Source: Gnetum montanum (Eukaryota; Streptophyta; Gnetopsida; Gnetales; Gnetaceae). Taken from it: 64,000 nt of DNA. Below the pieces are notes generated by a model. That model had not been told where the DNA came from. It ran no database searches and saw only the letters and a program-made list of their open reading frames with translations. The first letter of the stretch is position 1, and the number at the start of each line of letters is the position of its first letter. The stretch lies in NCBI GenBank assembly GCA_015680685.1, contig MNCI01025116.1, positions 3,175 through 67,174 on the forward strand, written 5' to 3'. Made by a program: the position numbers and the translations under genes. Positions 36,501-47,774 of the stretch are shown here, one piece after another.

Positions 36501-37025
36501 AGGGTAGGAGCTACTCATTCTTGATGAACCCCTTATCATCCACCCTATAGTTGAAAGCATACAAATTCAAGAAAAAAAATATTACAACCAAGTATCCTAG
36601 TAAAGATAATAATTAAAATAGAAAAAAATAAAAACATAAAACTATGCTTATTCTTTTATATGGGAGAAAATACCAAAAGGATTTTGAAATAGTATGTGGG
36701 CTTGATGACCAATTAGTAATGTGTTATTAGAGTTGTACAGGTTGAACTTGTTCATGTCCCAATTCTTGGATAGCTTATGAGTCCCCCTTATGTAAGTTCC
36801 ATCAAGAACATCAAGTTAGATGACCAACGCTACAGGGTTTCATCTATAGCGATGGCCATGTAGGATGACAAGTGTGACCATACCATCACACAAACAATTT
36901 CTAGTGATAAGACCAATAATACTTTTACATCAAGCTTGAACTGCAGGAAGCCATGCTCTAAGGTAGTTTTTGGATGTGGGGTGTGGGGCCCTAGTTACAT
37001 GGTTAATTTTTTCTTGTGCATGGAT
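33560..37025 (-). pseudogene. Degenerate multi-exon gene of unknown family, antisense to element C
   Basis: Minus-strand coding runs can be chained through AT-rich GT-AG introns. E1 about 37025-36674 (VALVI, LDVLDGTYIRGTHKLSKNWD, MNKFNLYNSNN). E2 36544-36290 (YRVDDKGFIKNE, TLEFFAERPIMRLVVVEKLM). E3 36073-35020 (LARRVPRNIQSNIDDLGLLD, WFNLAGHLASKLCNEILKLC, KRRFTVRVGQARNVVTS). E4 34896-34711 (EQELVAQEIVVEVEKICLEK). E5 34619-34482 (EFMQEMAKDMIDYLQQVVPN). E6 34323-33560, likely coiled coil (VALEQEKKRLVEVNIDLKNH). Introns are 36545-36673, 34897-35019, 34620-34710 and 34324-34481; the one at about 36074-36289 has a decayed donor. Phase is kept across the second and third of these. Many codons are stops, mostly from Trp or Gln. 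I do not recognise the family. It may be the antisense extra ORF known from some Tat elements, or a captured host gene. Confidence 0.6.
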
Positions 37026-40000
37026 GCAGCAGAGAAACCCCACTTTGCACTAGCTTACTAGAAAAATTCACCAAAAATTAGCCGTGTAACTAAATTTGAT
37101 GATTACACATCCATTGGAATCATTAAACAATAAAATAATAATCCAAAACTAAGGAACCAAAAAATTCTTAACTATTTTATTCATTAAAAATACCAAAGTA
37201 CCATGAAGAATGACCAAAAACTAAAAACCCACTATGAACTTGCTTATGGAAAAATTTGTTGAGATTTCATCATAAGTTAGAATCCAATGGTTCAAGAATT
37301 GATTTGACCATTAAATAGAATACTATAACACCATGGCCATAAAAAATAAAATTTCTAAATTATTTGAACATAGAAAAATGAAAATTTGATGTTGCTTTTT
37401 CCCAAAATAGAAGAACAATGCATAAAATTAATTAAAATAAAATTTTCATCCAAAACATACCAATCCCATAGACAAAGCAACACTAAAAACCCATAAACAT
37501 AGCTTATATCTAATTTTGGAATTTTGAAAATTTCAAATTCAACCAACACACAAACCCCTACAACCAAAAATGCCTAGGATTTTAAACAAATTTTACACAA
37601 AATGATTAGGATTTGTGTACCTAGGAGTCATGGTAAGAGATCTTGTACAATAGTTTTTCCTTCCTCCAAGGCTATATTTTTTTGGTTGAAGCCTTTTTCT
37701 TTGACATGATGGTAAATAATGTAGAAAACCACTAAAATCCTTGAGTTTTTGGTGATCCTCTCATAGCTACATTGGCCTCTTAGTGTAGAATTTTATCCCT
37801 ACACTAGGGATGAAGGTAGTAGAAGCTACGATGAAAATAGAGCTTTGATGCAACACACTGTAGGATGGGAGTGGTGTATCAAGAATGATTTGTGCAAAAC
37901 TAAAACAAGAACAACCCTCCCAAACTTATGCATCCACTACCAAAACCATAGTTTTCCAAAACACTCATCCAAGTCTGACTAAAATCAATAATCATAATTG
38001 GTGAGTATGAATACATTGGATGAGTGGGAAACCAATTCATGGAAAAAATCTAATTTAAGTGGATCCCAGGTGATGCCTAGATAACAAGCTAATGGAAACT
38101 CCAAAACACTTGGGTTTTCAACTTCCCATGGTGGCTACGCTAGGGTTTTGGCATCTAGAAGCCTTGAAGTGGATTCCAAAACCCAAATATTGCAAAAAAC
38201 CACCTCAAAACATCCTATCCATGTCATGAAACCTTATGCCCAAAATAAGAAACTAGGTGTTGACATTGATGGAAACTAGACCAGAAGGTAGGCAAAAACC
38301 CAAACAAAAAGTTGCTATTCATAGTATCTACATTGATCAGTAGCTTGACTACACTGCCCAAGAAAGTAACAACTAGGATAAGGTCCTTTAGCATTAACCA
38401 AACTCCCAATAAACTCCAAAATTACACCACTATGCACTAAACCCTAATCAAAACCTCTAGCAAATTCCAAATCCCATGAAATTTGTCAAAAACATCAAAA
38501 ATCATTTTCCTTAGATGGACTACAATGGAGGGAGGTCTCAACCACACTAGCCATCATAGTTTCAACATAGTTAAGGAATGAAGATTAAATACCTAAAATA
38601 ACCTTCGAATCAACATAATTTAACCACAACCTCACACTATAACCTTTGGTAGCCTTGAAATAGCAAATAACTAATCCAAAACAAGTTAGATTTCATCCCA
38701 TACTTGACTATGCTAGCTAGTGTAGTCGTAGTGTAGTTGGATCAAGGTAGATTACCAAAACCATGTAACAAACTTGAAAATGCTACATTTTAACCTTAAT
38801 GATCCTTCAGGACCACTAATGACCTTGCATTGACAAACTATGAGATAAAAGAAGGCCAATTCCATTTTCATTTTATGAATATAGTAAGGAGGCTTAAGAC
38901 CACATTGGCCAATGTAGTCCTAGTGTAATCACTCTCCCAAAACATCAAAATTGCTTACAACATGGCAAAGTGACTTGTGAAAGCTTGATGTTAATGCCAA
39001 AACCCTATTGAAAACCTCAAAGATATCTAAAATCTACAAAACTAGTTAAAAATGAAGAAAAAGTAGCCTACACCTCTCAACTATGCTGGAGGGGGCTTGG
39101 ACTACATTGGCCAATGAATTCCAAGGGTGTAGGATCATTCTAGAACCAAATTGAGCATCCTAGGGCTGAAAACCAAGTTTCTGACACTAGTGATCTTATA
39201 ACTTAAAACCTAGTTATTCAACAATGGAATTTCAACAAAATCTAAGATTCATGTTATGACTACACTAGAGCACACTTGGACGATCCTAGCCACTATAGTC
39301 ATGCTCCTAGGAAGCATTGACCAATAGTTTGACACTATAAGTTTCCTAGAAACTAAATTGGAAGCCTAGAATATTTTTTGACATCATCCAATTACCAATT
39401 TCATCCCATCTCAACCATAGGAATGCTAGATTTAATGCAATTATGTTGAGGTAGTCCTAGGACTATGCTGGCCAACACAGTCCCAAAGTAGTCCCTACCC
39501 CAAGGTGATTGAACCAACATAACAGTATTCAGAATAGATAAAAACTTAATTTTGTAAACATGGAACCTTAAAATCATAAAGCTAGCTATAGTTTGGCCTT
39601 GTTCAAAAATGGAAAACCCAAATTTTGGCTCATCTATGCTAGAGAAACCCTCAACTATGCAAGCCAACATCGTCATGATGTGTAGATGCCAAAAATCCAC
39701 CTTTTGAAGTTTTAGTTTTACCTCTAAATGGCCTATTTAGCCCTTCTCGAGTCCTATGCTATCCATGGAAGATGATGGAAGGCCAATAGGAACTCTAAAA
39801 TTCTATAAATTCATTTTTCTTATGAATCTATGTTGGGGGTCACCTAGACTACACTAGTTGGTGTAGTCCTAGTGTAGTCACTAGTGTTAACATCATTTAT
39901 AGCTTCTAGTGGATGAAAAAAAAAGTCAGAATGCACCAATTTTCAATCCTAATCCATAGGTCTAGTCATACAAACCTTCAAGAATCTAAAAATTGTGATA

Positions 40001-40383
40001 ATAAACTATGGAGATCATCTACTACCACCAACTATGTTGGCACCTAGTCTAACTAAATTATCTAGTGTAGTCACATAGAGATCCAAGCATAGTCATAACA
40101 AAAGATGTCATTTTACCTTCAAAATAACCCTAAAATAACCTCATCATGTGTCCAAACTTACCTAACATTCTTGTGGAACTATACTATGATCCTCTAAGGC
40201 CTAAATTTGGTAAAATATAGCCTTGTTTGACCAAAATTGATCTTTTTTTACCACATGTTTTCCACCTTGGCTGATCTGATCTTATTTCATGGTGTCTGGA
40301 CTTATTTTTATATTGCAATGCATTTTTTACCTTTATTATCATCAATTGACCTCATTTGACTAGTGCATGGCTTTGGTTTCATC
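37026..40383. repeat. Region with recurring CTACACT/AGTGTAG palindromic motifs
   Basis: No coding remnant is seen. From about 37760 to 40080 a degenerate motif close to GACTACACTGGCCAGTGTAG recurs at irregular spacing of 100-300 bases (near 38705, 38898, 39099, 39259, 39461, 39847 and 40070), often followed by TCCTAGTGTAGTC. Similar words occur in the C-type LTR-like repeats. Near 40187-40370 begins a repeat that recurs at 41450-41620. Confidence 0.55.
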
Positions 40384-40388
40384 ACATT
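40384..40388. repeat. Target-site duplication ACATT, left of the family-B solo LTR
   Basis: ACATT faces ACATC at 41309-41313, a 4/5 match, as expected for an old 5-bp duplication. Confidence 0.6.
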
Positions 40389-41308
40389 TGAAGAGTAGCG
40401 AGGTACCCCTACACTCAACCATAAAAATACGAGCGTTTCACGAACGATCTAGTTGAACTTCATAGATAGACTAGTTGTGGTATCTAGATAGTTACTTGCT
40501 AATCATAGTTCAATGTCTTCCCACCTGGACTAGTATTTTCTTTGTCACGTATGGTTTAGTCTAGAGTGAAGTGTATGATATGGTTTCTAACCTAGTGCTA
40601 CTCCTGGAGACAATGGAAAATAACTTTAATTAAGCTAGGAGGAAAAGGGAGAGAGAATATAAGCTAGCCTAAGTGTGATGAACATCTGTTCCTTAATCAT
40701 CTGTACACATCTTGGACCTCATGTAGGTCTACGACTGGAATTACCAAGCACAGATCCTAGGTACGCTACTATGTTACCAAGTAGTCACACTTAAATGGTC
40801 ATGATTAAGTCATACTCATTCCATGTTTAAGGAGTTTATGGTGAAGAGATATTAACTATGAAAGCAATAAATAACAATAATAATTAATTAATTAAACTAA
40901 GTGAATGTTGAAATGATGAAGTAATCTCAATCTTTATTTCCAGTCATGCAATGCCCAAGTACATCACACTTGAATAAAGGTGTCATACAATTACAATCAT
41001 CACAGTATGAGCATGAACTAGGAGAAAGGGTTGAGAGGAAAAACTAACAAAAGGATCCTACTCTAATACTAACTAACTTTTTCTTTCCTGTGCATCCCAT
41101 TGTGTATTTATATGCTTACATGGGAACCGTAATATCCCATATGCGATATTGCTTGCCAAGCTGCGATATCGCATACATGATATCACAGGTGCAATATCGG
41201 GGGTTTGATAACAGGGGTTCGATAATAGGGGTCCAATATTAGCACCTGGTTAACAAGGGTCTGATATCAAGGGTCTGATATTAGCACTTGACAAACCACG
41301 ATTCATCA
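40389..41308 (-). repeat. Family-B LTR, apparent solo copy
   Basis: Starts TGAAGAGTAGCGAGGTACCC and ends CGATTCATCA, matching 55319-56179 over its length. The 5' LTR copy lacks about 45 bases present here near 40450-40500. It is not followed by the family purine tract (TACCCCCATG) but by flank-type DNA and ACATC, so it behaves as a solo LTR. Confidence 0.8.
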
Positions 41309-42867
41309 ACATCTATCTTATCCTCTCTTTTATGGCTTATGTTCATCTTGTTTAACCTTTTGATTGGTTTTAGATTATGGTCTTTGACCATCATTTGACA
41401 CCATGTAAATATCATGTTATCCATCAAGGACTAAAACTAGCAAGACAATGGTCCACTAAGGTCTAAAACTAGAGAAACCTAACCCCATTTGACTAATATT
41501 GATAATGTTTTATCATGTATTTTCCATCTTCATTGATTTGATCTTATTTCATTGTGTTTCAACAAGATTTGGACTTATTCCCCATTAACAATATTTATTA
41601 TCATCAAAACATCACTTGGCTGCATTTTGCAAAGTGTTCCCATCATTGTTTCCTTTATTCAACATTATGTAGCCTTTGTTTTAACTTATTTTTCTTCACC
41701 TACCTCTTATAGCCATTATTGATCTTATTTGCATCTTTTTTTACCATGAAATAGCATGTTCTGGCTCATCCATGCATAGTTGTGAGAGTATTTTATATCA
41801 TTTTGGTATTTATTTTCTGATTTTACCTAGGTGCCACTTAATGTGCTTATGGTTGATATGGAGGATTGGAGGATCAACATCTGGAAGAAAATCTAGTTAC
41901 CATTGAGCCAGAGTATGTCTCATGATGATGTTGAGTGATGTATCAACCTTAACTACCTATATCTTAAGCCTAAGAGTGCAATAGAGGGCATAACCTTAAT
42001 AGAGAATCCTCTAGAAAGGCTTAAAAACCTTGACCTTAAGGATGAAAACATTACTAAGGACTATCTAATTGTAGTTCCTATCATGACACATTATGGTGAG
42101 GAGAAAGCACTAAAATTAATTTCCTCACAAGAACCTTAGGAGACTTAAGACATCACCAAAGTTCTCCAAGACAACATCAAAGCCATCATATAGTCCTAGT
42201 TATATCTAACACTAACATGTTTACTTGTAGTACTATTTACCATTTTATATATGTTGGAATGAATTATTGATGTTGATAACTCCAATGATCTATGATAAGA
42301 GAGCTAGTTTTCCATTCTCTATCTCTTTTTGCATAACAAGATAAAAAAACTTTGTAACATCTATAAAGCAATATGCAAATCCCTTTTCGTTGTAATGATT
42401 TTGACCTTTGGTAGTAGATTTGCTAATTCTTTCATGTAGATCTATGCATTTTATTATGATAAAATGTTTTCCTGCTCTTATTTTGTTATTCTCCTAGAGT
42501 TGTGCTTGTAGGATGAAGCCTAAAGTCATTACAATGGTGCAACTCATTGTGGGAACAAGTCATCATGTGACCTCAATGCACAAGAGTGGTGAGTTTGTCC
42601 TATTGTTGCAAAGAATTCTTACTCCAAATTATTCTTTTTTTTCCCTATCATTACCTTTTCTTGATTCCAAATCTATAGTCTAATTATGACCTTCCTTGCC
42701 CTAAACAATAATGGTAACCTATGTTTGACATTCATGCATTATGGTCATTTGATATCTCCTTCATCATGCTTCACCATCAAGTCCATTAAATGTAACATAT
42801 CTCATTCAATGGGAAAGCCATATCAAATTGATCTTTGACAATAAAACAGTATGAAGGTTTTTTTCTC
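41309..42867. repeat. Copy 1 of a duplicated flank segment
   Basis: Matches 56180-57748 closely from ACATCTATCTTATCCTCTCT to ATGAAGGTTTT. Plus-strand reading near 41860-42140 (and 56730-57015) gives MEDWRINIWKKI, then CINLNYLYLKPKSAIEGI and PLERLKNLDLKDENITKDYL. This resembles the linker between protease and RT in Tat-type pol, but no RT motif follows. Confidence 0.75.
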
Positions 42868-43026
42868 TGATAACAATGGTCCAATATTGAGGGTTCAATG
42901 ATAGGGGTCCTATAACAAGGGTCCAATAGTAGGGGTTCGATAACAGGGGTCTGATATTAGCACTTGGTTAACAAGGGTCAAATATCAAGGGTTTGATATT
43001 AGCACCTAACAAACCATGATTCATCA
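42868..43026 (-). repeat. Truncated family-B 3' LTR (U3 end only), with 14-bp tandem array
   Basis: Ends ACCATGATTCATCA like the other B LTRs and is followed directly by the purine tract. Units of 14 bases such as ATAACAAGGGTCCA, ATAGTAGGGGTTCG and ATATCAAGGGTTTG run from about 42870 to 43009, ten in all. The rest of the LTR is missing: at 42868 the sequence jumps to the duplicated flank. Confidence 0.75.
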
Positions 43027-43036
43027 TACCCCCATG
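43027..43036 (-). promoter_or_regulatory. Element B polypurine tract
   Basis: Minus-strand CATGGGGGTA sits directly before the LTR start TGATGAATCATGG. Confidence 0.65.
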
Positions 43037-43316
43037 ACTGAATAACAACTTGTCCTTGAGTTAAAAAAAATGAGAACAAGTTCAATTGATTACATAATGG
43101 ATACGTATGGGATTATTAACTAACTAGGAATTATTCATGCCATAGTGTGGGATTGAACAAAATAAAATTGGAACACAAACATAAAATTACAAAATTTATT
43201 GGAACTCATGTGGTTCTTGGTGGTGATGGCTCCTCCATGGATGCCTTTTCTTTGTCTTACATGATTAGGCTTCTGAGATTGATACTATTGAAGAAGCACC
43301 TGATGTTTCTCCTCTT

Positions 43317-43658
43317 CTATCCAAGGATTATGAGTCGTCCATGCTGATGTTGCAATGTTTGATGGAGTTGGCACTTCCCATGGAAATGACACCTATAGGA
43401 ACACTTAATTAGCCTTGACATGTTGTGCCACAAATAGCCCTTGTTCCTCTTCATAGGCTCAGGCCCTAACCTCTCCATCACTTGCTTGGTGAGATCGTGC
43501 AGTGATAGGAGTTCCTTGATGGATGCTAAATGATTGTGCCTCTTGCTACGCATGTTTAGCATGAGGTCCTTGGCCTCTTCCTCCCCCAAGATGTCCAACT
43601 GCACCTTTAGAAGGTCCTCCTTATTGTCCTCTTTTAGGGCCCACCTATAATCACACAA
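43317..43658 (-). pseudogene. Exon-like open frame near the 3' LTR of element B
   Basis: The minus strand keeps a 113-aa frame without stops, reading ALKEDNKEDLLKVQLDILGE, EEAKDLMLNMRSKRHNHLAS and LHDLTKQVMERLGPEPMKRN. It is helix-rich, charged, and clearly richer in G+C than its surroundings. A TTTGTGTGATTATAG acceptor-like site precedes it. I do not recognise the family. Its place between gag and the 3' LTR is that of the extra ORFs of Tat-type elements, while its composition would also fit a captured host exon. The TR-GAG element inserted only 14 bases upstream, at 43672-43676. Confidence 0.45.
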
Positions 43659-43671
43659 AGATCAATTGTTA

Positions 43672-43676
43672 GTAAG
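43672..43676. repeat. Target-site duplication GTAAG, left of the TR-GAG element
   Basis: Exact match to GTAAG at 51562-51566 directly after the right LTR. Confidence 0.9.
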
Positions 43677-46248
43677 TGTTGGCGACCGTTTGGGACGTGA
43701 CCGCCAACGAGTGTCCTCGAACAGGATTTAGGTGCTTGCTGGTCTCTGGCAACACCAAGGCCCAGATACCTCCAAATAGACTCAGTAGTTAATGTGAGTA
43801 TGTATGTGTGCTGTTGTGAAAAATCAAATGATTGGGTTGTGTGCAAAACTATAAATGACTTATCTTAAAGAAATTCAACCAATTATGCAAAGTACTGTGA
43901 GTTGTTGAGAGTTCCTATTTTGTTCAATTGCCTAGTCTATGCGGTCCTTATAATACCTACTTGTAACAAATAAAGTTTTAAAAAAATTTTGAGCACAACT
44001 CTGCGAATCTACGTCTAATTTTCCCCAGAGAAAAAGATAGTTCCAGAAGAAAACTAGAAATAAAGCGAGATTCAATGGAAATAGAAAGAAGAGAAAAAGA
44101 AAGTAGATTTGTGTAAAGATCTCAAATGTTTAAACAAGGTAAAATGATACGAGTAAACACTTTGCAATAAAGCTATCCCAAATTCAATACCTATGAATTG
44201 TTCAAACTTCTAAGGCTCAAATAAGCAATTTCTTCAAGACAATCCTACTATGCTACCAAAAACAATTGTTGCATATACTATCACGTACCAGACTCTATTT
44301 TGGCTAGATAATGGATGTCGACAATTGCATTCAACAGAACCTTCAAAAGAATTGACAATTTATAATTAAAATACCACGGAGATTCACTTTAAAGATAAAA
44401 GAAGCTATTCTGGTCCTATCAAAATACCAAATATTTTCTAAACCCTCTTGACTATTGAATCATATAATGGCTTGACTACATGTAGAGGCTCTCTTACAAC
44501 AATCTCAATAACGGTTCTTATACATTGCATAATAATAAAATTCACTACTAAAATGCTCTTAAGTCTTTAAAACACAAGCTCTTCTATAGAAGAATTTTAA
44601 TAGAAATTTTATATCATGCAACAATAACAATAAGAGCCATCTAAAAATCCCAAAATTATTTTCCAAGCATGATATTATCTAAACCACTAGCTAAAAAATT
44701 TAAGCAAAATAAAAAATAAACATAACTCACAAGACTATAACAAAGAGGCTGAAATGCTGTCTTTAGCAAGTCATCTTCAATATATTTCTTCTATCAATTC
44801 TTTATAAAAATGCTCCTCTAAGAGACTCCTTCCTTTCTCCCAAGGCCTCCTTTTCTCTTAAGACCTCTTTTCTCTGAGCTAGACTAGACCCTTTCCTTTT
44901 CTTCTTCTAAGGCCTTGAAGCCTTTTTATAGGATCTCATAGGTAGTTATAAATTACAAAATATCTTGTGTAACTTACTCCCCAAGTAAATAAGTTACAAC
45001 TTGCCCAACAAGTTAGGAGAAAACTATGCCTACGTTGACATGTGTTTTCTTAAATAACTATCCCATGACTTCTGTTTCTTCTTTAATAATAATACTTTGT
45101 TTTAAATATGTTACTTTCACATATCATTTTACAGATTATTTGATTTAAATTTTGAAGCTATTACTTGGATGATAGAAAAACTAACGTTGCTATGAATGTT
45201 TTAAATGGTAGCAGATGAGCTAGGATTGGGCGTGAACAGGTACTTGCCACCATACTTAGCAGCATGCACAAAAGGAAGGATCATTTTGCACAACTTCAAC
45301 TAAGACTTTGGTGATAGCAGCATCCTCAACTCCACCAACAACATTTTTGTTTACACTGATACATTTGAATCAAAACAACGCCTCCACCATTCTATATCCG
45401 GATTGATCATGCTCTAGACCAATGATTTCTACAGAAACCTTGCTGATGTGTGCAATGAGACCTCCATCTGTGCCACACGTTCATTGAATTGCCACCACTT
45501 GAGTCTCAACATGATGCCCTTTCTTTCCATGTTTGCACTTACTGCCAGCTACAGTTGTGCATTGCTTCTTTTCTTGGAGTTTATCTCTCTGCCATGCCTT
45601 GGTATTCTATCAAATATGAGACAAAAATCCTACTGCGTTTTTTTTTCTAAAATCATTTTTATAACCTATTTTTTCTTTTGCGGTTTTTATTGCTGATTCA
45701 AATGCAGAGTATATACAAAATGTTTGACAAATTTCTTTTTACCAGTGTCTCTACTTTTGCTGTTTTTTTTACAAAAATCAATAGACATTACTCTGGCATC
45801 CAATTCTCAATTCTTGTATATACTGCTAACTACATTTTAACTCTTATTCTTTTTCTCTTTTCTTCTTTTTATTCTACACTTCATATACAGGGCTTCATGA
45901 AGAATACTATAATTTCCAATGACTAGTTTACCATCAATTGCAATTACTTTAATTATTCATTTCTTTCTTCTTTAAATTTAGACGCTATTTCTTTTTATCC
46001 ACAAGCTGAAATTTTGTTTATTCTAACAAAGTACAACAACCTTTCCTACAATCTTTTAGCATCTAAATTTTCTTTGCAATGGATTTTTAAAAGCTCCCAT
46101 ATGAATTTAGTGAGAAAACATAGTTAATGATTTGTGGAATTCTTGCCACTTCTTCAACTAACAATAAGAGAGCACTGAAAACTGCAAAAACCTTTAATCA
46201 ATTTTATCATGCCAACCTATTTCGTGAAATGGCCAAAATGTGCCAACA
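43677..46248 (-). repeat. TR-GAG 3' LTR
   Basis: Pairs with 48977-51561 over its full length, with similarity above nine bases in ten in the stretches compared by eye. It is unusually long for an LTR and contains an exon-like ORF on the plus strand (45205-45601) followed by intron-like and further open sequence. Confidence 0.92.
45205..45601 (+). pseudogene. Exon-like ORF inside the TR-GAG LTR (left copy)
   Basis: Starts ATG and runs 397 bases to a G-GTATTCT donor-like site. The reading is MVADELGLGVNRYLPPYLAA, CTKGRIILHNFN, stop, then SSILNSTNNIFVYTDTFESK, a second stop, and CHHLSLNMMPFLSMFALTA ending in a hydrophobic stretch (ALLLFLEFISLPCLG) that could span a membrane. An acceptor-like CAAATGCAG lies near 45698-45706. 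The right LTR carries the same ORF with identical length. It is antisense to element transcription. I do not recognise the protein; capture of a host first exon is the likeliest source. Confidence 0.5.
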
Positions 46249-46272
46249 TTTCTGCCCCCTTTAAAAGGCTTA
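46249..46272 (-). promoter_or_regulatory. TR-GAG polypurine tract
   Basis: Minus-strand TTTTAAAGGGGGCAGAAA lies immediately before the 3' LTR start TGTTGGCACA. Confidence 0.75.
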
Positions 46273-46507
46273 AATAAATTTATGCAAGCCCCATTTTAAA
46301 ACTAAACTGTACTTGAAGCTTTTATTAAACTTTTTATAGCTGAAAAGATAAATCTTTTTGGAAGAAAATTCCCATCAAACATAAGGTTTGGTGGTATAAA
46401 AACCTCATTCCTAAAAAAACAAACAAACTCTACACTATCAAGTCTTTTATTTATCGACTATTCTTGAGATGGAAAGAGAATGGTGAGGGTTACTCTGGTA
46501 GGAATCC

Positions 46508-47774
46508 TTATATCTCTAACCTTCTCATAAGTAATCTCTGAAGTGATGAATGTTGTTCTATTATTTTCTGGCTTGCTAGAGCTTTCAACTTGATCTTCTT
46601 AAGCTTTTTCTTTAGCAATCCTCTCATCTTCTTTCTCAAATGAATTCTTATTTTCTTCACAATTGGGTCCTTCTTCTTCTTCTTAGGACACAAAGGCTTC
46701 TTCCCATGAATCTTCATTGATTGGTTCTTTCTTAGAACTATAAGTTTCTTGGAGTGTACAAATTTTGTTTTCAACACCTCCTTTTTCAACCATTTTACTT
46801 TTTCCATTTGAAGTAATGTTATCAATCATCAAAGGTTCACTATATATGTATATTTGATTTGGTTCTCCTTTCCAAGGTAGCCACATGTGAGAATAATCTG
46901 TTGATATGTAACCTAAGAAATTCTTGCTCCAACTTCTACTCAATAAGAGACTATGCGAATCTAGTATATTTGCCACTTGAATAGTTACTCTGCTTCTGAC
47001 ATGGGGTTCAAAAGCAATTTCCAATAGAACATTTGGTAATTGACCCACAATCTTCACTCTACTTTTATCCACTTGAACAATCTTTTTATTTGATTTTTCA
47101 AGAACTAAACCAAGTTTCCTCCATATATACAATGGCATTATAGTAGATGTAGCTCCAGAATCAACCAAACAATTATGTAAGTATTTATCCTTTAATTTCA
47201 TTTTCAAAAGGAAAGGAGGATCTTCCTTATCAGGAATAAAATCATACGAGGTTTTTAATTTCTCATCATTATTAGACACATAAATTAACTCTGATTTTCT
47301 AACTCTCCTTTTACCTTTAATGAACTCTAAAGCCTTTCTTTGTTGATCTCCTATTTGAAGGAACTGATAAAAGCTAATATTTGCCTTGACATTTTTAAGG
47401 TCTTCAATCAAATCATACTCTCCATCACCAATAAAGCTTGGTTTCTTTATCCATTTATTAAAAGACTGATTTGGATTACTTTGCTCTACTTGATTGTCTT
47501 TACCTTTATTCTTATCTCTTCTATTTGGCTCAAAAGCTTTTCTCTTAGTAGATGAATTAGTAATAACATTTAGGGGTCTAGGAGTAGTTAATCTTTCTTT
47601 ATCAGAGACTATATCCATTTTCCTCATTATTATTACATTCATCATATGAAGACATATCTTCTTCAGAACTTGATAGAGAAGAAGTATCGTGAGATCTATT
47701 GCTAGAAGATTTACTTGCATAATGAACACTAGATAACTCATTATTAGATTCAATATCAAGAAATTTGGACACAA
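46508..47774 (-). pseudogene. TR-GAG retropepsin domain and C-terminal tail
   Basis: An open frame of 363 codons (46683-47774) contains NCLVDSGATSTIMPLYIWRK with the catalytic DSG at residues 205-207, then KIVGQLPNVLLEIAF and DSHSLLLSRSWSKNFLGYIS. The last part replaces the usual ILGRDWL with LLSRSWS. The frame lies +1 to gag and overlaps the gag frame by about 170 bases. After a stop at 46683 the same frame continues as an acidic tail (EEEGPNCEENKNSFEKEDER) to about 46508. Protease processes Gag inside particles. No RT follows. This is the best preserved coding piece of the window. Confidence 0.85.

Noticed and set aside
46508-46825. Lys-rich 105-codon minus-strand frame (KKKKKDPIVKKIRIHLRKKM)
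   Set aside because: The protease frame reads the same bases as an acidic Glu-rich tail that continues the domain; the Lys-rich reading is its shifted shadow.
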